Source: Deltaproteobacteria bacterium
GTDB lineage: Bacteria; Desulfobacterota; DSM-4660; Desulfatiglandales; Desulfatiglandaceae
Direction: 5' to 3'
Assembly (NCBI GenBank): GCA_018644785.1
Contig: JABGPV010000269.1
Span: 1-6,530, forward strand
Length of the DNA stretch: 6,530 nt
Shown here: positions 1-5,487 of the stretch, piece by piece
Layout: each line of letters begins with the position of its first letter
Position numbering within the stretch: position 1 is the stretch's first letter
Translations under genes and position numbers: made by a program
The notes under the pieces: generated by a model
Told to the model about the DNA's origin: nothing
Database searches by the model: none
The model's input: only the letters and a program-made list of their open reading frames with translations

Positions 1-239
1 TGCAGACCATTGCGGTCAACCTTGACGGTACTCCAGGAATGGGAGTCAATCAGATCGGAAAAGTATTGTTCTCGTTGTTCCAAGGTCAATTGATCGGGGC
101 AGCAATCAAAACATTCACTGATTCGACGCACTCCCCGAGAATAGCCATCAATGGTTTTTTGACTTTTGCCATCAAGTTTAAGCAAACGCAGGTGACGTTC
201 ATAAAGTTTATGAAATCTGTTGGTTTCAGCTTTGTTCAT
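1..239 (-). CDS. Tyrosine recombinase (IS91-element-associated integrase), N-terminal part, cut by left edge
   Basis: The reading frame starts at ATG 239 and stays open to the window edge, giving 79 residues beginning MNKAETNRFHKLYERHLRLL. The segment KTIDGYSRGVRRI, followed by CPDQLT and SHSWSTVKVDRNGLQ, is typical of the N-terminal SAM-like, DNA-binding domain of phage-integrase-type tyrosine recombinases. The close resemblance is to the group usually found immediately upstream of IS91-family (HUH/Y2) transposases. The catalytic domain (R-H-R-Y) would lie outside the window, so activity cannot be judged. The start is supported by AAGGAG six bases upstream of ATG. The gene reads away from the interrupted porin and is the first gene of the inserted element. 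Family is recognised from motifs; the IS91 link is established association plus inference, since no transposase is visible here. Confidence 0.82.
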   Translation of the reverse strand, partial: MNKAETNRFHKLYERHLRLLKLDGKSQKTIDGYSRGVRRISECFDCCPDQLTLEQREQYFSDLIDSHSWSTVKVDRNGL

Positions 240-240
240 G

Positions 241-291
241 GTATACTCCTTTTCAGAAAGTCCCCGAGATTGGGAAACTATAGGAGTATAC
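241..291. repeat. Perfect 10-bp inverted repeat around the recombinase ribosome-binding site
   Basis: GTATACTCCT at 241-250 is the exact reverse complement of AGGAGTATAC at 282-291, with 31 bases between. In the minus-strand transcript, the arm next to the start codon contains the Shine-Dalgarno sequence AGGAG. The distal arm could pair with it and hide it. Each arm also contains the self-complementary GTATAC, so the pair could equally be an operator for a dimeric repressor. The minus-strand distal arm contains TATACT, a 5/6 match to a -10 box, but no convincing -35 precedes it. Confidence 0.7.
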
Positions 292-293
292 AT

Positions 294-923
294 TTATTTG
301 GGGTTCTTTTCCGCCGCATAGCGGCTTCGTCCAACAACGCCTTTGGCATGCCACTGGCCCAGCTCCCACTCCACAGCGCCGCCGAGATCGTAGGAAGGGG
401 CAAAGCCGTTTGGCCCGTTCACCAACGCCTCGTTCATGAACTGGGTGTGCTCATCATTGGCAAATGCATTTTCGTCCAGATAATCGGTGGCATCAATGAT
501 TCCGCCTGTGAGAGCAAGCGTATTATCGCTGCTGAACTGAAAGGTGTGTTTGTACCATGCGGTCAGGAGATAGTCTCTCCCTCTGCCGTGGATGTTTTTT
601 ACATCGGCCTCCAGGTCAGCCGCCCAGGGTGCCAGGACAAAAGGGGATGTCCCGTCATTCAGCGCGTTACCCGCGGCAAACCCCAGTTTTGCGAAGATCT
701 CATCTTTGTCCGTGGGTCTGAAGCTGAATTCGGGTTGAAAGGGAAGTGCGCCTTTCCCCCTGTTATCAGGTCCTGTTTCGGTATGGACTTTCTGATACTG
801 GTAGGCCCCTGATATAATACCCCCTATGGAAAACCGATCCGTGATATCATAACCAAAACCTGCTGATGCGAAATATAGTATTAGAATTATTGCCGTAATC
901 AGACTATTAACTTTTCTTAACAA
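294..923 (-). pseudogene. OprB-like carbohydrate porin, 3' half lost to element insertion
   Basis: The product begins with a basic stretch and a hydrophobic signal peptide (LLRKVNSLITAIILILYFAS), cleaved around the ASAGFG/YD position for export to the outer membrane. The mature part has alternating beta-barrel sequence. Segments such as FSIGGIISGAYQYQ, FRPTDKDEIFAKLGFAAGNA, SPFVLAPWAADLE, RDYLLTAWYKHTF and ALTGGIIDATDYLDEN are typical of OprB-type carbohydrate porins, which are usually about 420-470 residues. Here only about 200 native residues remain; after KGVV the frame reads GRSRYAAEKNPK and stops. The barrel cannot close, so this is almost certainly a broken gene. Start choice: an ATG exists at 941, but AGAGGAG lies immediately after it, with eight bases before TTG 923, so TTG is the better start. 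The metal operon upstream is separated by a terminator, so the porin was an independent unit. Confidence 0.75.
313..325. repeat. Short palindrome near the element boundary
   Basis: GCCGC (313-317) and GCGGC (321-325) form a perfect 5-bp stem with a 3-base loop (ATA). It lies within about 10-20 bases of the inferred porin/element junction. Subterminal hairpins of this kind are characteristic of IS91-family ends, but a 5-bp stem is short enough to occur by chance. Confidence 0.4.
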
Positions 924-931
924 CGGATTTG

Positions 932-938
932 CTCCTCT
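932..938 (-). promoter_or_regulatory. Shine-Dalgarno sequence that decides a TTG start for the porin
   Basis: AGAGGAG on the minus strand lies eight bases before TTG 923. It would be inside the coding sequence if the ATG at 941 were used. The ATG at 941 itself has no good Shine-Dalgarno at the right distance (only AGGAAA about 18 bases away). No convincing sigma-70 promoter could be fixed in 942-1058. Confidence 0.6.
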
Positions 939-1058
939 CATTTAAACTTGTTGAACTGATTTCCTGCGAAGAACCGTTATCATCAGATTTGCAAAGTATT
1001 CGGCTCCAGATCAAGTTTTAAATAACAAAGATAGTTAGGCAAGCCAAACTTCAATTGC

Positions 1059-1094
1059 AAAAAAATAGAAGCATTCGAAGACAGGAAATGCTTC
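1059..1094 (-). terminator. Intrinsic terminator of the metal-transport gene run (probably bidirectional)
   Basis: On the minus strand GAAGCATT (1094-1087) and AATGCTTC (1075-1068) form a perfect 8-bp stem with an 11-base loop. It is followed by TA and seven T residues (1065-1059). It starts 19 bases after the ATPase stop codon, so it would end the long transcript before the porin gene. Read on the plus strand, the same stem is followed by C and five T residues, so it could also stop transcription coming the other way. Confidence 0.88.
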
Positions 1095-1112
1095 CTTTTT
1101 GTTTGCCCCTTC

Positions 1113-3032
1113 TTATTTTCCCCTTAACCTGTCCGGCAGGTCATTTTTTTGCGAAAAGGCAATACTGGCCGATGACAGAACCACGATCACAGACCCGACA
1201 TTGTGCACCACCGCGCCCATGACCGGGGTGAGAAGACCGCTCCCGCCGGCAAGGACCGCAATCACATTAAAGGCAAGCCCGAAAGCGATATTCCACCTTA
1301 TGGTGCAGACAGTTCTCCTGCCCAGCTTTATGAGGAATGGCAGTTTACCGATATCATCATTCATGAGTGCCACATCGGCGGTTTCAAGGGCCACCTCAGT
1401 CCCTTTTGCTCCCATGGCCACCCCCACATCTGCTGCTGCCAGGGCAGGGGCGTCGTTGATGCCATCGCCCACAAACATGATGTTACAGTTCGGGTCTGAT
1501 GATCTGAAATCCCCGATAATACGCAATTTATCCTGGGGTTTAAGGTTGTCCCACGCCTCTATGTGCCCCACGGTTTTTGCAACCCTCTCAACCGACCGGC
1601 TGTGATCCCCCGATAATATCCCGATCCGTTTTACCGCCAGGGCCTTGAGATGGTGAATTGTCTCACAGGCATCGGGCCGTACATGATCCGAAACGCTGAG
1701 GAGACCGATGGGGGTGTTGTCATGATATACAACCAGGGGGGTTGCACCCCTTTCCTTTATGGTTTTCAAGTTTTTTTCCAGTGGAGACGGCAAGAAAGCC
1801 TCCGCCCCACACATGTTGACACTGCCTACCCCCACCGTGTACCCCGAAACAGACCCGCTTACCCCTAAACCGATGGTGGTCAGGAGGTTTTCCGCCGCCC
1901 GGACAGCGATTTTGGCATAATGGGCGGCCTTTAAGACAGCACGGGCAAGCGGGTGTGTGCTGTTTTTTTCAACAGAGGCCGCTTGTTCTAATACAAAATA
2001 TTCCTCAAACCCATCTGCCGGGATAATCTCGTCTACCCTGGGATTGCCTTCGGTGAGGGTCCCGGTCTTGTCAAAAAGTACGACGTTCACAGCCGCTGCT
2101 TTTTCGATGTACTGTCCGCCTTTGACGAGAACGCCGGATTTCGCCGCCCGGCTGATGGCGGCAACCATCGCTGTTGGTGCCGCCAATATCAGGGCACAGG
2201 GGCATCCGACGATCAATACGGTGATGGCCCGGTCCACCTCGCCGGTAATGGCCCATGCCAGACCGGAACAGGCGATAATGGCAGGTGTAAACCATCTGGC
2301 ATATCGGTCGATGAGCCCCACCGATTCAGGCTGATGGGCCTCCGCCTCCGAGACCAGCTCAATGACACGACCCAATGTGCTGTCTTCCCCAATCTTGTTC
2401 GCCTTTATCTTCACCACACCATTGTGGTTTAATCCTCCCGCGTACACCCGGTCACCGACCCCTTTTTCCACGGGTATGGGCTCTCCGGTGATGGAGGATT
2501 CATCTATGGAGGTGATACCGCTGACTACGGTGCCATCCACCGGGATACGTCCACCGGGTTTCACCAGAAGGATATCCCCGATTTTGATTTCAGAAATGGA
2601 TCGCTCTCTTTCTTCGTCTCCGGATATGATGGTGGCAAATTTGGGTGCGATTTTCATGAGCGACCGGATGGCCTGGCGAGCGGATTCACCGGTGGCCTCT
2701 TCAATGAGGGCGCCCAGAACCATGACAAAGCTGACCACGGCGGCCCCCAGAAACTCGCCGGAAATCAGGCTCGCGATGATGGCCAGACTCACCAGCTCAT
2801 CAACGTTGATCTTCTTTCCTCGGATGCCTTCCACAGCGCCCCATATAATGGGGAGCCCGTTGATACAGACCGATACCAGTATCAGCACCTGTCCGAAAAC
2901 CGGCGGAATATTTTCGGTTTCGGTCAGAAAAAATCCGACCAACGCTATCATTCCACCAAACACAACTCGAACGACCGCCTTTACATCGAGCAACTCTTTG
3001 TATGTACCGAGTTTTGAAAATCTGCCAATCAT
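1113..3032 (-). CDS. P1B-type heavy-metal-translocating P-type ATPase without N-terminal metal-binding domain
   Basis: This 639-residue inner-membrane pump moves a transition metal using ATP. Landmarks in order are: N-terminal membrane helices (about 20-36, 47-67, 81-112); actuator motif TGEP (182-185); membrane metal site CPC (277-279) in [14 protein letters not shown]; phosphorylation site DKTGT (321-325); P1B-specific HP (360-361); LSGDH (473-477); hinge GDGIND (522-527); and two C-terminal helices ending in [16 protein letters not shown]. All catalytic residues are present, so it should be active. There is no HMA/CxxC or His-rich N-terminus. The last helix carries H610-N611 and S614. This resembles the HN..S signature of CtpC-like (Mn/Zn) pumps, not the MxxSS motif of copper pumps. 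Its ATG shares the A of the preceding gene's TGA, so translation is probably coupled. Metal is undetermined: Mn, Zn, Fe and others remain possible. Confidence 0.95.
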   Translation of the reverse strand: MIGRFSKLGTYKELLDVKAVVRVVFGGMIALVGFFLTETENIPPVFGQVLILVSVCINGLPIIWGAVEGIRGKKINVDELVSLAIIASLISGEFLGAAVVSFVMVLGALIEEATGESARQAIRSLMKIAPKFATIISGDEERERSISEIKIGDILLVKPGGRIPVDGTVVSGITSIDESSITGEPIPVEKGVGDRVYAGGLNHNGVVKIKANKIGEDSTLGRVIELVSEAEAHQPESVGLIDRYARWFTPAIIACSGLAWAITGEVDRAITVLIVGCPCALILAAPTAMVAAISRAAKSGVLVKGGQYIEKAAAVNVVLFDKTGTLTEGNPRVDEIIPADGFEEYFVLEQAASVEKNSTHPLARAVLKAAHYAKIAVRAAENLLTTIGLGVSGSVSGYTVGVGSVNMCGAEAFLPSPLEKNLKTIKERGATPLVVYHDNTPIGLLSVSDHVRPDACETIHHLKALAVKRIGILSGDHSRSVERVAKTVGHIEAWDNLKPQDKLRIIGDFRSSDPNCNIMFVGDGINDAPALAAADVGVAMGAKGTEVALETADVALMNDDIGKLPFLIKLGRRTVCTIRWNIAFGLAFNVIAVLAGGSGLLTPVMGAVVHNVGSVIVVLSSASIAFSQKNDLPDRLRGK

Positions 3033-3184
3033 CAGTTTGTTCCCCGGTCTTTACATTGACCGGACGGGGGGCAGGATGAACAGCCACATCCACCGGTCTG
3101 CCCCTTTTTTGAAGTTTTTTTGAAATTCTTAATCGAATATATCGCTGCGGCTGCGACGATTAAAATAACAATGATTGTTTCCAT
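3032..3184 (-). CDS. FeoB-associated Cys-rich membrane protein
   Basis: This 50-residue protein starts [20 protein letters not shown], a single N-terminal membrane helix (about 3-17). A basic stretch (FKKTSKKGQ) and a cytoplasmic cysteine cluster with the pattern CxCxxCx5C (C33, C35, C38, C44) follow. This architecture is that of the FeoB_associated family, small proteins normally encoded just after the ferrous-iron transporter FeoB. They are thought to bind metal or an iron-sulfur-like centre at the membrane. GGAGG lies five bases before the ATG. The stop codon overlaps the ATPase start (TGATG), which implies coupled synthesis in a fixed ratio with the pump. The upstream neighbour is a FeoB C-terminal-like fragment, not a full FeoB. 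The cysteine tail may deliver metal to, or sense metal for, an ATPase that lacks its own metal-binding domain (inference). Confidence 0.85.
   Translation of the reverse strand: METIIVILIVAAAAIYSIKNFKKTSKKGQTGGCGCSSCPPSGQCKDRGTN
3044..3063. repeat. Hairpin just upstream of the ATPase start
   Basis: CCGGTC (3044-3049) and GACCGG (3058-3063) form a perfect 6-bp stem with an 8-base loop. It lies inside the end of the FeoB-associated gene and stops about 11 bases before the ATPase start codon. No T-run follows, so it is not a terminator. It could modulate translational coupling, or be accidental. Confidence 0.45.
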
Positions 3185-3211
3185 GTCATCCTCCAATGAG
3201 AAAAAAATTTT

Positions 3212-3537
3212 TTAGACCCCCAGCGCTGAACCGGTTTGAAAAATGATGACCGCCAGGCTGAAGGCGAGTAATGTGTTGAATACCATGGAAAAGGCCCCCC
3301 ATTTCCACGACCCGGCTTCCCTGGAGATACAGACAACCGCCACAAACAGGGGGTGTAAAACATGACAAAAATGATCAGGCTCAGCGCCACCAGCGCCCGC
3401 CAGCCCCGTTTTCCAGCGGTTTCGGGCTTTAGGGTTTGGCCCCCATGGGAAGTCACGGGTCCTGTTGATTCCGGTTTCGCACACATGCCGCAAACCGGGT
3501 TGATGCTTTTCGTTGAACTGTTTTGTGTTTTTTTTAT
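3212..3537 (-). pseudogene. FeoB C-terminus-like small membrane protein, frameshifted and lacking a normal start
   Basis: Two frames together give a protein like the last two helices of FeoB. Frame one (to about 3345) reads NPVCGMCAKPEST, then GWRALVALSLIIFVMFYTPC. Frame two continues with LFVAVVCISREAGSWKWGAF and AFSLAVIIFQTGSALGV, ending at TAA 3212. The YxPC...REaGSWKW...AfSLA..fQ pattern is the FeoB C-terminal signature. One missing base just after TPCL (around 3335-3345) explains the shift. An excellent AAGGAGGT (3551-3544) is followed at the right distance by ATA, ATA, AAA and no ATG, GTG or TTG. A mutated ATG at 3537 is likely; the next in-frame ATG is 3486 without a ribosome site. The N-terminal CGMC motif is not part of normal FeoB. 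Joined length would be about 108 residues. Decay, assembly error or unusual expression are all possible. Confidence 0.6.
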
Positions 3538-3543
3538 TATCTT

Positions 3544-3551
3544 ACCTCCTT
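3544..3551 (-). promoter_or_regulatory. Strong Shine-Dalgarno without a canonical start codon
   Basis: AAGGAGGT on the minus strand is close to ideal. The expected start position, seven bases beyond GGAGG, is ATA (3537-3535) at the head of the FeoB-like frame. This suggests an initiator destroyed by one substitution, or an ATA start. Confidence 0.55.
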
Positions 3552-3553
3552 CG

Positions 3554-3645
3554 CTACGGTAGCAGCGCCAAGAGCAGGGCGCCGGCGCTCAGAAAACCCT
3601 GCCCGGCACCCTGCGCGGCCTGATGGAAACAGATGCTGCCATCAT
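3554..3645 (-). pseudogene. Very short unrecognised reading frame, possibly frameshifted
   Basis: Immediately after the HMA-protein stop, ATG ATG at 3645/3642 opens a frame reading MMAASV that soon stops at a TGA. The neighbouring frame reads FHQAAQGAGQGFLSAGALLL then ALLP, and ends at TAG 3554, just before the next gene's Shine-Dalgarno. The span is 92 bases, one short of 31 codons, so a single missing base would give a 30-residue peptide with one short hydrophobic segment. The second frame alone could start only at ATA 3649. I recognise no family. The tidy spacing with its neighbours is the only reason to think a gene was here; it may be only spacer. Confidence 0.25.
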
Positions 3646-3653
3646 CTATTGAC

Positions 3654-4637
3654 CTACTTCGCGGGGCAGCAACTGCCCGAAGCCCGCTGTTCCTGGATAG
3701 CCCGCTCAAGATTCTTGTCGTAATATGCCACTTCCGCCCTGGTTCTGGTGTTGTTGAACCAGGTGGAAAAGGCCCGCTGTTTTTCATCGGGGGTCGTGGC
3801 CCCGGCCAGGACCTTTTCGTCAATAAACCGGTTGATCAGAACCCCCATTTCAAATCTTTTCTTGAAATAATCATAGCCGTATCCCGCGTCGGAAGCAGCT
3901 TGTTGAAGCGCTTGTTCACTCTTGCCGTTTTTCTCAATGTATGCCTTTAATTCGGCTTTGAACGTCTCACCATCCACACTGTAGCCGGAGCGATTGATTT
4001 CCTGCAGCAGGGTACCCTGCTCGATGAGCCTCGACAGGATCTGACCCTGAAGTCTACGTTCCAGGGCCTTTCCGCGGGCGGTGGAAAACAGGTCTTCCCC
4101 ATAATCTTTAAGGTATTGTTTCCGCGCCGCTCTCATCTCCATATCAAAATCGGCCCGGGCGATATCGTACCCGCTCACAGAAGCAATGTATAATTTCGAT
4201 TTCGAGGCGGCCAGATCCATTTCCTTTTTGATTTCCTCTGCCGAAAAAACCTTGAGTGTCCTGGCCGGGTAACCGCTCTCGGTGATGGCCTGGGCCATTT
4301 TGGCCACATCGGCGCCACCCTTCTGCCGGTAGTAGACCTCCGCCTTACCGTTCCCCAGATCCACAAGGACATCCTCTATTCCGGGAAAGCCCGCAAGGGC
4401 GCCCTTGATGGAAGAAATACACCCGGAGCAGGACATATTGTCTACCTTGAAAACCGCCTTTGAGACGTCTGCTCCCCGATCGGGGGAATTGCCGGTGTCT
4501 CTTCGCTCCACAACCGTTTGGGGCTTTGCCTTCTCTTCACTGAACTGAAGGGCAAAGGCCGCGGCCGCCATGAGAACCACCAAGAGGACCGTGAGGAGGG
4601 CACACATCTTCTTTGAAAACAAAAATCTTTTATCCAT
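3654..4637 (-). CDS. Exported HMA-domain protein with SurA-N-like helical region and Cys-Cys tail
   Basis: This 327-residue protein is probably periplasmic. Residues 1-29 (MDKRFLFSKK, then a run of L/V/A ending AFA) form a signal peptide or uncleaved anchor. Residues about 61-128 are an HMA heavy-metal-binding domain with VDNMSCSGC (C70, C73) and the ITESGYPA end typical of MerP/CopZ-like folds. Residues about 149-315 are helical and resemble the N-terminal chaperone region of SurA/PpiD-type proteins (SGYDIARADFDMEMRAAR early, EVAYYDKNLE at the end), with no parvulin domain. The extreme C-terminus SGSCCPAK adds a vicinal cysteine pair (C323, C324). Start: AAAGGAG sits six bases before ATG 4637, whereas an upstream ATG at 4712 has no such support. 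It follows the ABC genes, suggesting that it hands metal or metal-bound protein to or from that transporter (inference). Confidence 0.85.
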   Translation of the reverse strand: MDKRFLFSKKMCALLTVLLVVLMAAAAFALQFSEEKAKPQTVVERRDTGNSPDRGADVSKAVFKVDNMSCSGCISSIKGALAGFPGIEDVLVDLGNGKAEVYYRQKGGADVAKMAQAITESGYPARTLKVFSAEEIKKEMDLAASKSKLYIASVSGYDIARADFDMEMRAARKQYLKDYGEDLFSTARGKALERRLQGQILSRLIEQGTLLQEINRSGYSVDGETFKAELKAYIEKNGKSEQALQQAASDAGYGYDYFKKRFEMGVLINRFIDEKVLAGATTPDEKQRAFSTWFNNTRTRAEVAYYDKNLERAIQEQRASGSCCPAK

Positions 4638-4661
4638 ATTCATCTCCTTTATTCTGCCGGT

Positions 4662-4682
4662 GAAGCGTCCCGGGAATGCTTC
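4662..4682. repeat. Imperfect palindrome between ABC ATPase and HMA genes
   Basis: GAAGC (4662-4666) and GCTTC (4678-4682) are inverted copies flanking TCCCGGGA (4668-4675), itself a perfect 8-bp palindrome. It lies in the only sizeable gap inside the gene run (82 bases), ahead of the HMA gene's ribosome site. No T-run follows on the minus strand, so it is not a terminator. It could be an operator or an mRNA-processing hairpin that sets different levels for the two parts of the run. Confidence 0.45.
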
Positions 4683-4719
4683 ATGCACACTCCCCGGATC
4701 CCTATCGGCCATATCAGCT

Positions 4720-5475
4720 CTATTGGACGGCAGCCCTGTTTTCCGGATATTCCGCAGTGTCTGCCTTCAGCCCGAAGGGATACTCCACAATTTTCCGCAA
4801 CCGCTCCTGCTCGCTGATCAATCCATCTGAAACACAGAGGATCCGATGGGCCTCCTTCGACCACACCGCATTGTGGGTCACCATGACGATGGTGATCCCC
4901 TCCCCGTTCAGTTTATTGAAGAGATCCATGATCTCACGGCTTGTCCGGGTATCCAGATTCCCGGTGGGTTCATCGGCCAGGAGGATGGTGGGGCTGTTCA
5001 CCACGGCTCTTGCAATGGCCACCCGCTCCTGTTCCCCCCCCGAAATCTCGCTGGGCAGACGTTTCTCTTTATCCGAAAGCCCCACATGTTTGAGCGCCTC
5101 CCTGGCCATGTCCTTCTTCTCCTGAGACTTGATCTTGGCGATGGCCAGGGGCAACATCACGTTTTCCATAACGTTCAGGTAGGGGATCAGATGAAAATTC
5201 TGGAAAATGAACCCCAGAAACGCCATTCGAAATTTCGCCCTTTTATCAAGGCTGAGGGAGTAGACATCAATGTCATCCACCACGTATCGGCCGTCTGTGG
5301 GGGTATTGAGAGCCCCCATCATGGAAAGCAGTGTGGATTTCCCCGACCCCGACTCTCCCACAATGGCCACAAACTCTCCCTGCTGGATCTGAAAACTCAT
5401 CCCCCTCACGGCCATAAATGCCGCTTCCCCTTTTCCATATTCCTTCATCAGATTTTCCACTTGAATATAACTCAT
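4720..5475 (-). CDS. ABC transporter ATP-binding protein, LolD/MacB type
   Basis: This 251-residue cytoplasmic ATPase powers the adjacent MacB/FtsX-type permease. It shows Walker A GESGSGKST (40-48), Q-loop FQNFHLIPYL (Q92), signature ISGGEQERVAIARA (from 143), Walker B ILLADEPTGNLD (163-174) and switch His in VTHN (H200). The TGNLD and GEQERVAIARA wording is characteristic of the LolD/MacB/FtsE group, which drives mechanotransmission rather than classical substrate translocation. The conserved core ends near residue 215-225; an extra tail (about 226-251) is unlike standard LolD and may be specific to this system. AGGAGGAG lies six bases before ATG 5475, and the permease stop is only 12 bases upstream, so the two genes are cotranscribed. 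No metal preference can be read from an ATP-binding subunit. Confidence 0.95.
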   Translation of the reverse strand: MSYIQVENLMKEYGKGEAAFMAVRGMSFQIQQGEFVAIVGESGSGKSTLLSMMGALNTPTDGRYVVDDIDVYSLSLDKRAKFRMAFLGFIFQNFHLIPYLNVMENVMLPLAIAKIKSQEKKDMAREALKHVGLSDKEKRLPSEISGGEQERVAIARAVVNSPTILLADEPTGNLDTRTSREIMDLFNKLNGEGITIVMVTHNAVWSKEAHRILCVSDGLISEQERLRKIVEYPFGLKADTAEYPENRAAVQ

Positions 5476-5487
5476 GTTTTACTCCTC

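Larger units (their letters stand above)
1..332 (-). mobile_element. End of an inserted element (IS91-type, terIS side suspected), partial
   Basis: A recombinase gene and about 90 bases of its upstream sequence lie directly against the broken 3' end of a porin gene. The porin frame stays recognisable to about position 333 and then changes to 11-12 unrelated codons, ending at TAA 294. The element boundary is therefore placed near 330-338. A small palindrome (313-325) and a 10-bp inverted repeat (241-291) sit close to the boundary. IS91-type elements lack classical terminal inverted repeats and make no target duplication; they are expected to carry a subterminal hairpin. The other end, the transposase and the target tetranucleotide are outside the window, so the family is inferred from the recombinase only. 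Confidence 0.6.

Noticed and set aside
313..340. Integron attC-like site (GTCCAAC at 329-335 beside a palindrome)
   Set aside because: Only one seven-base core match, no paired GTTRRRY core at suitable spacing, and the bases to the right encode conserved porin residues.
39..812. Long plus-strand open frame of 257 codons
   Set aside because: It runs antisense across both the recombinase and the porin, has no Shine-Dalgarno of note, and its product matches no family pattern; it crosses the element junction.
960..1058. Promoter for the porin gene
   Set aside because: Candidate TTGGCT with a 17-base spacer to TATTTA matches poorly (3/6 at -10), and no sigma-54 pair fits; not strong enough to list.
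2362..3123. Plus-strand open frame of 253 codons opposite the ATPase
   Set aside because: Antisense shadow of a confidently identified ATPase and of the FeoB-associated gene; composition is Pro/Ser/Thr-rich as expected for a reverse-frame artefact.
3160..3486. Single-frame 108-codon reading as an intact protein
   Set aside because: Only its first half is FeoB-like; after YTPC the sequence becomes unrelated and overruns the start of the FeoB-associated gene, while the FeoB pattern continues in the neighbouring frame.
4638..4712. Upstream ATG at 4712 as start of the HMA protein
   Set aside because: It would put 25 non-hydrophobic residues before the signal peptide and lacks a ribosome site; AAAGGAG precedes ATG 4637 at six bases.
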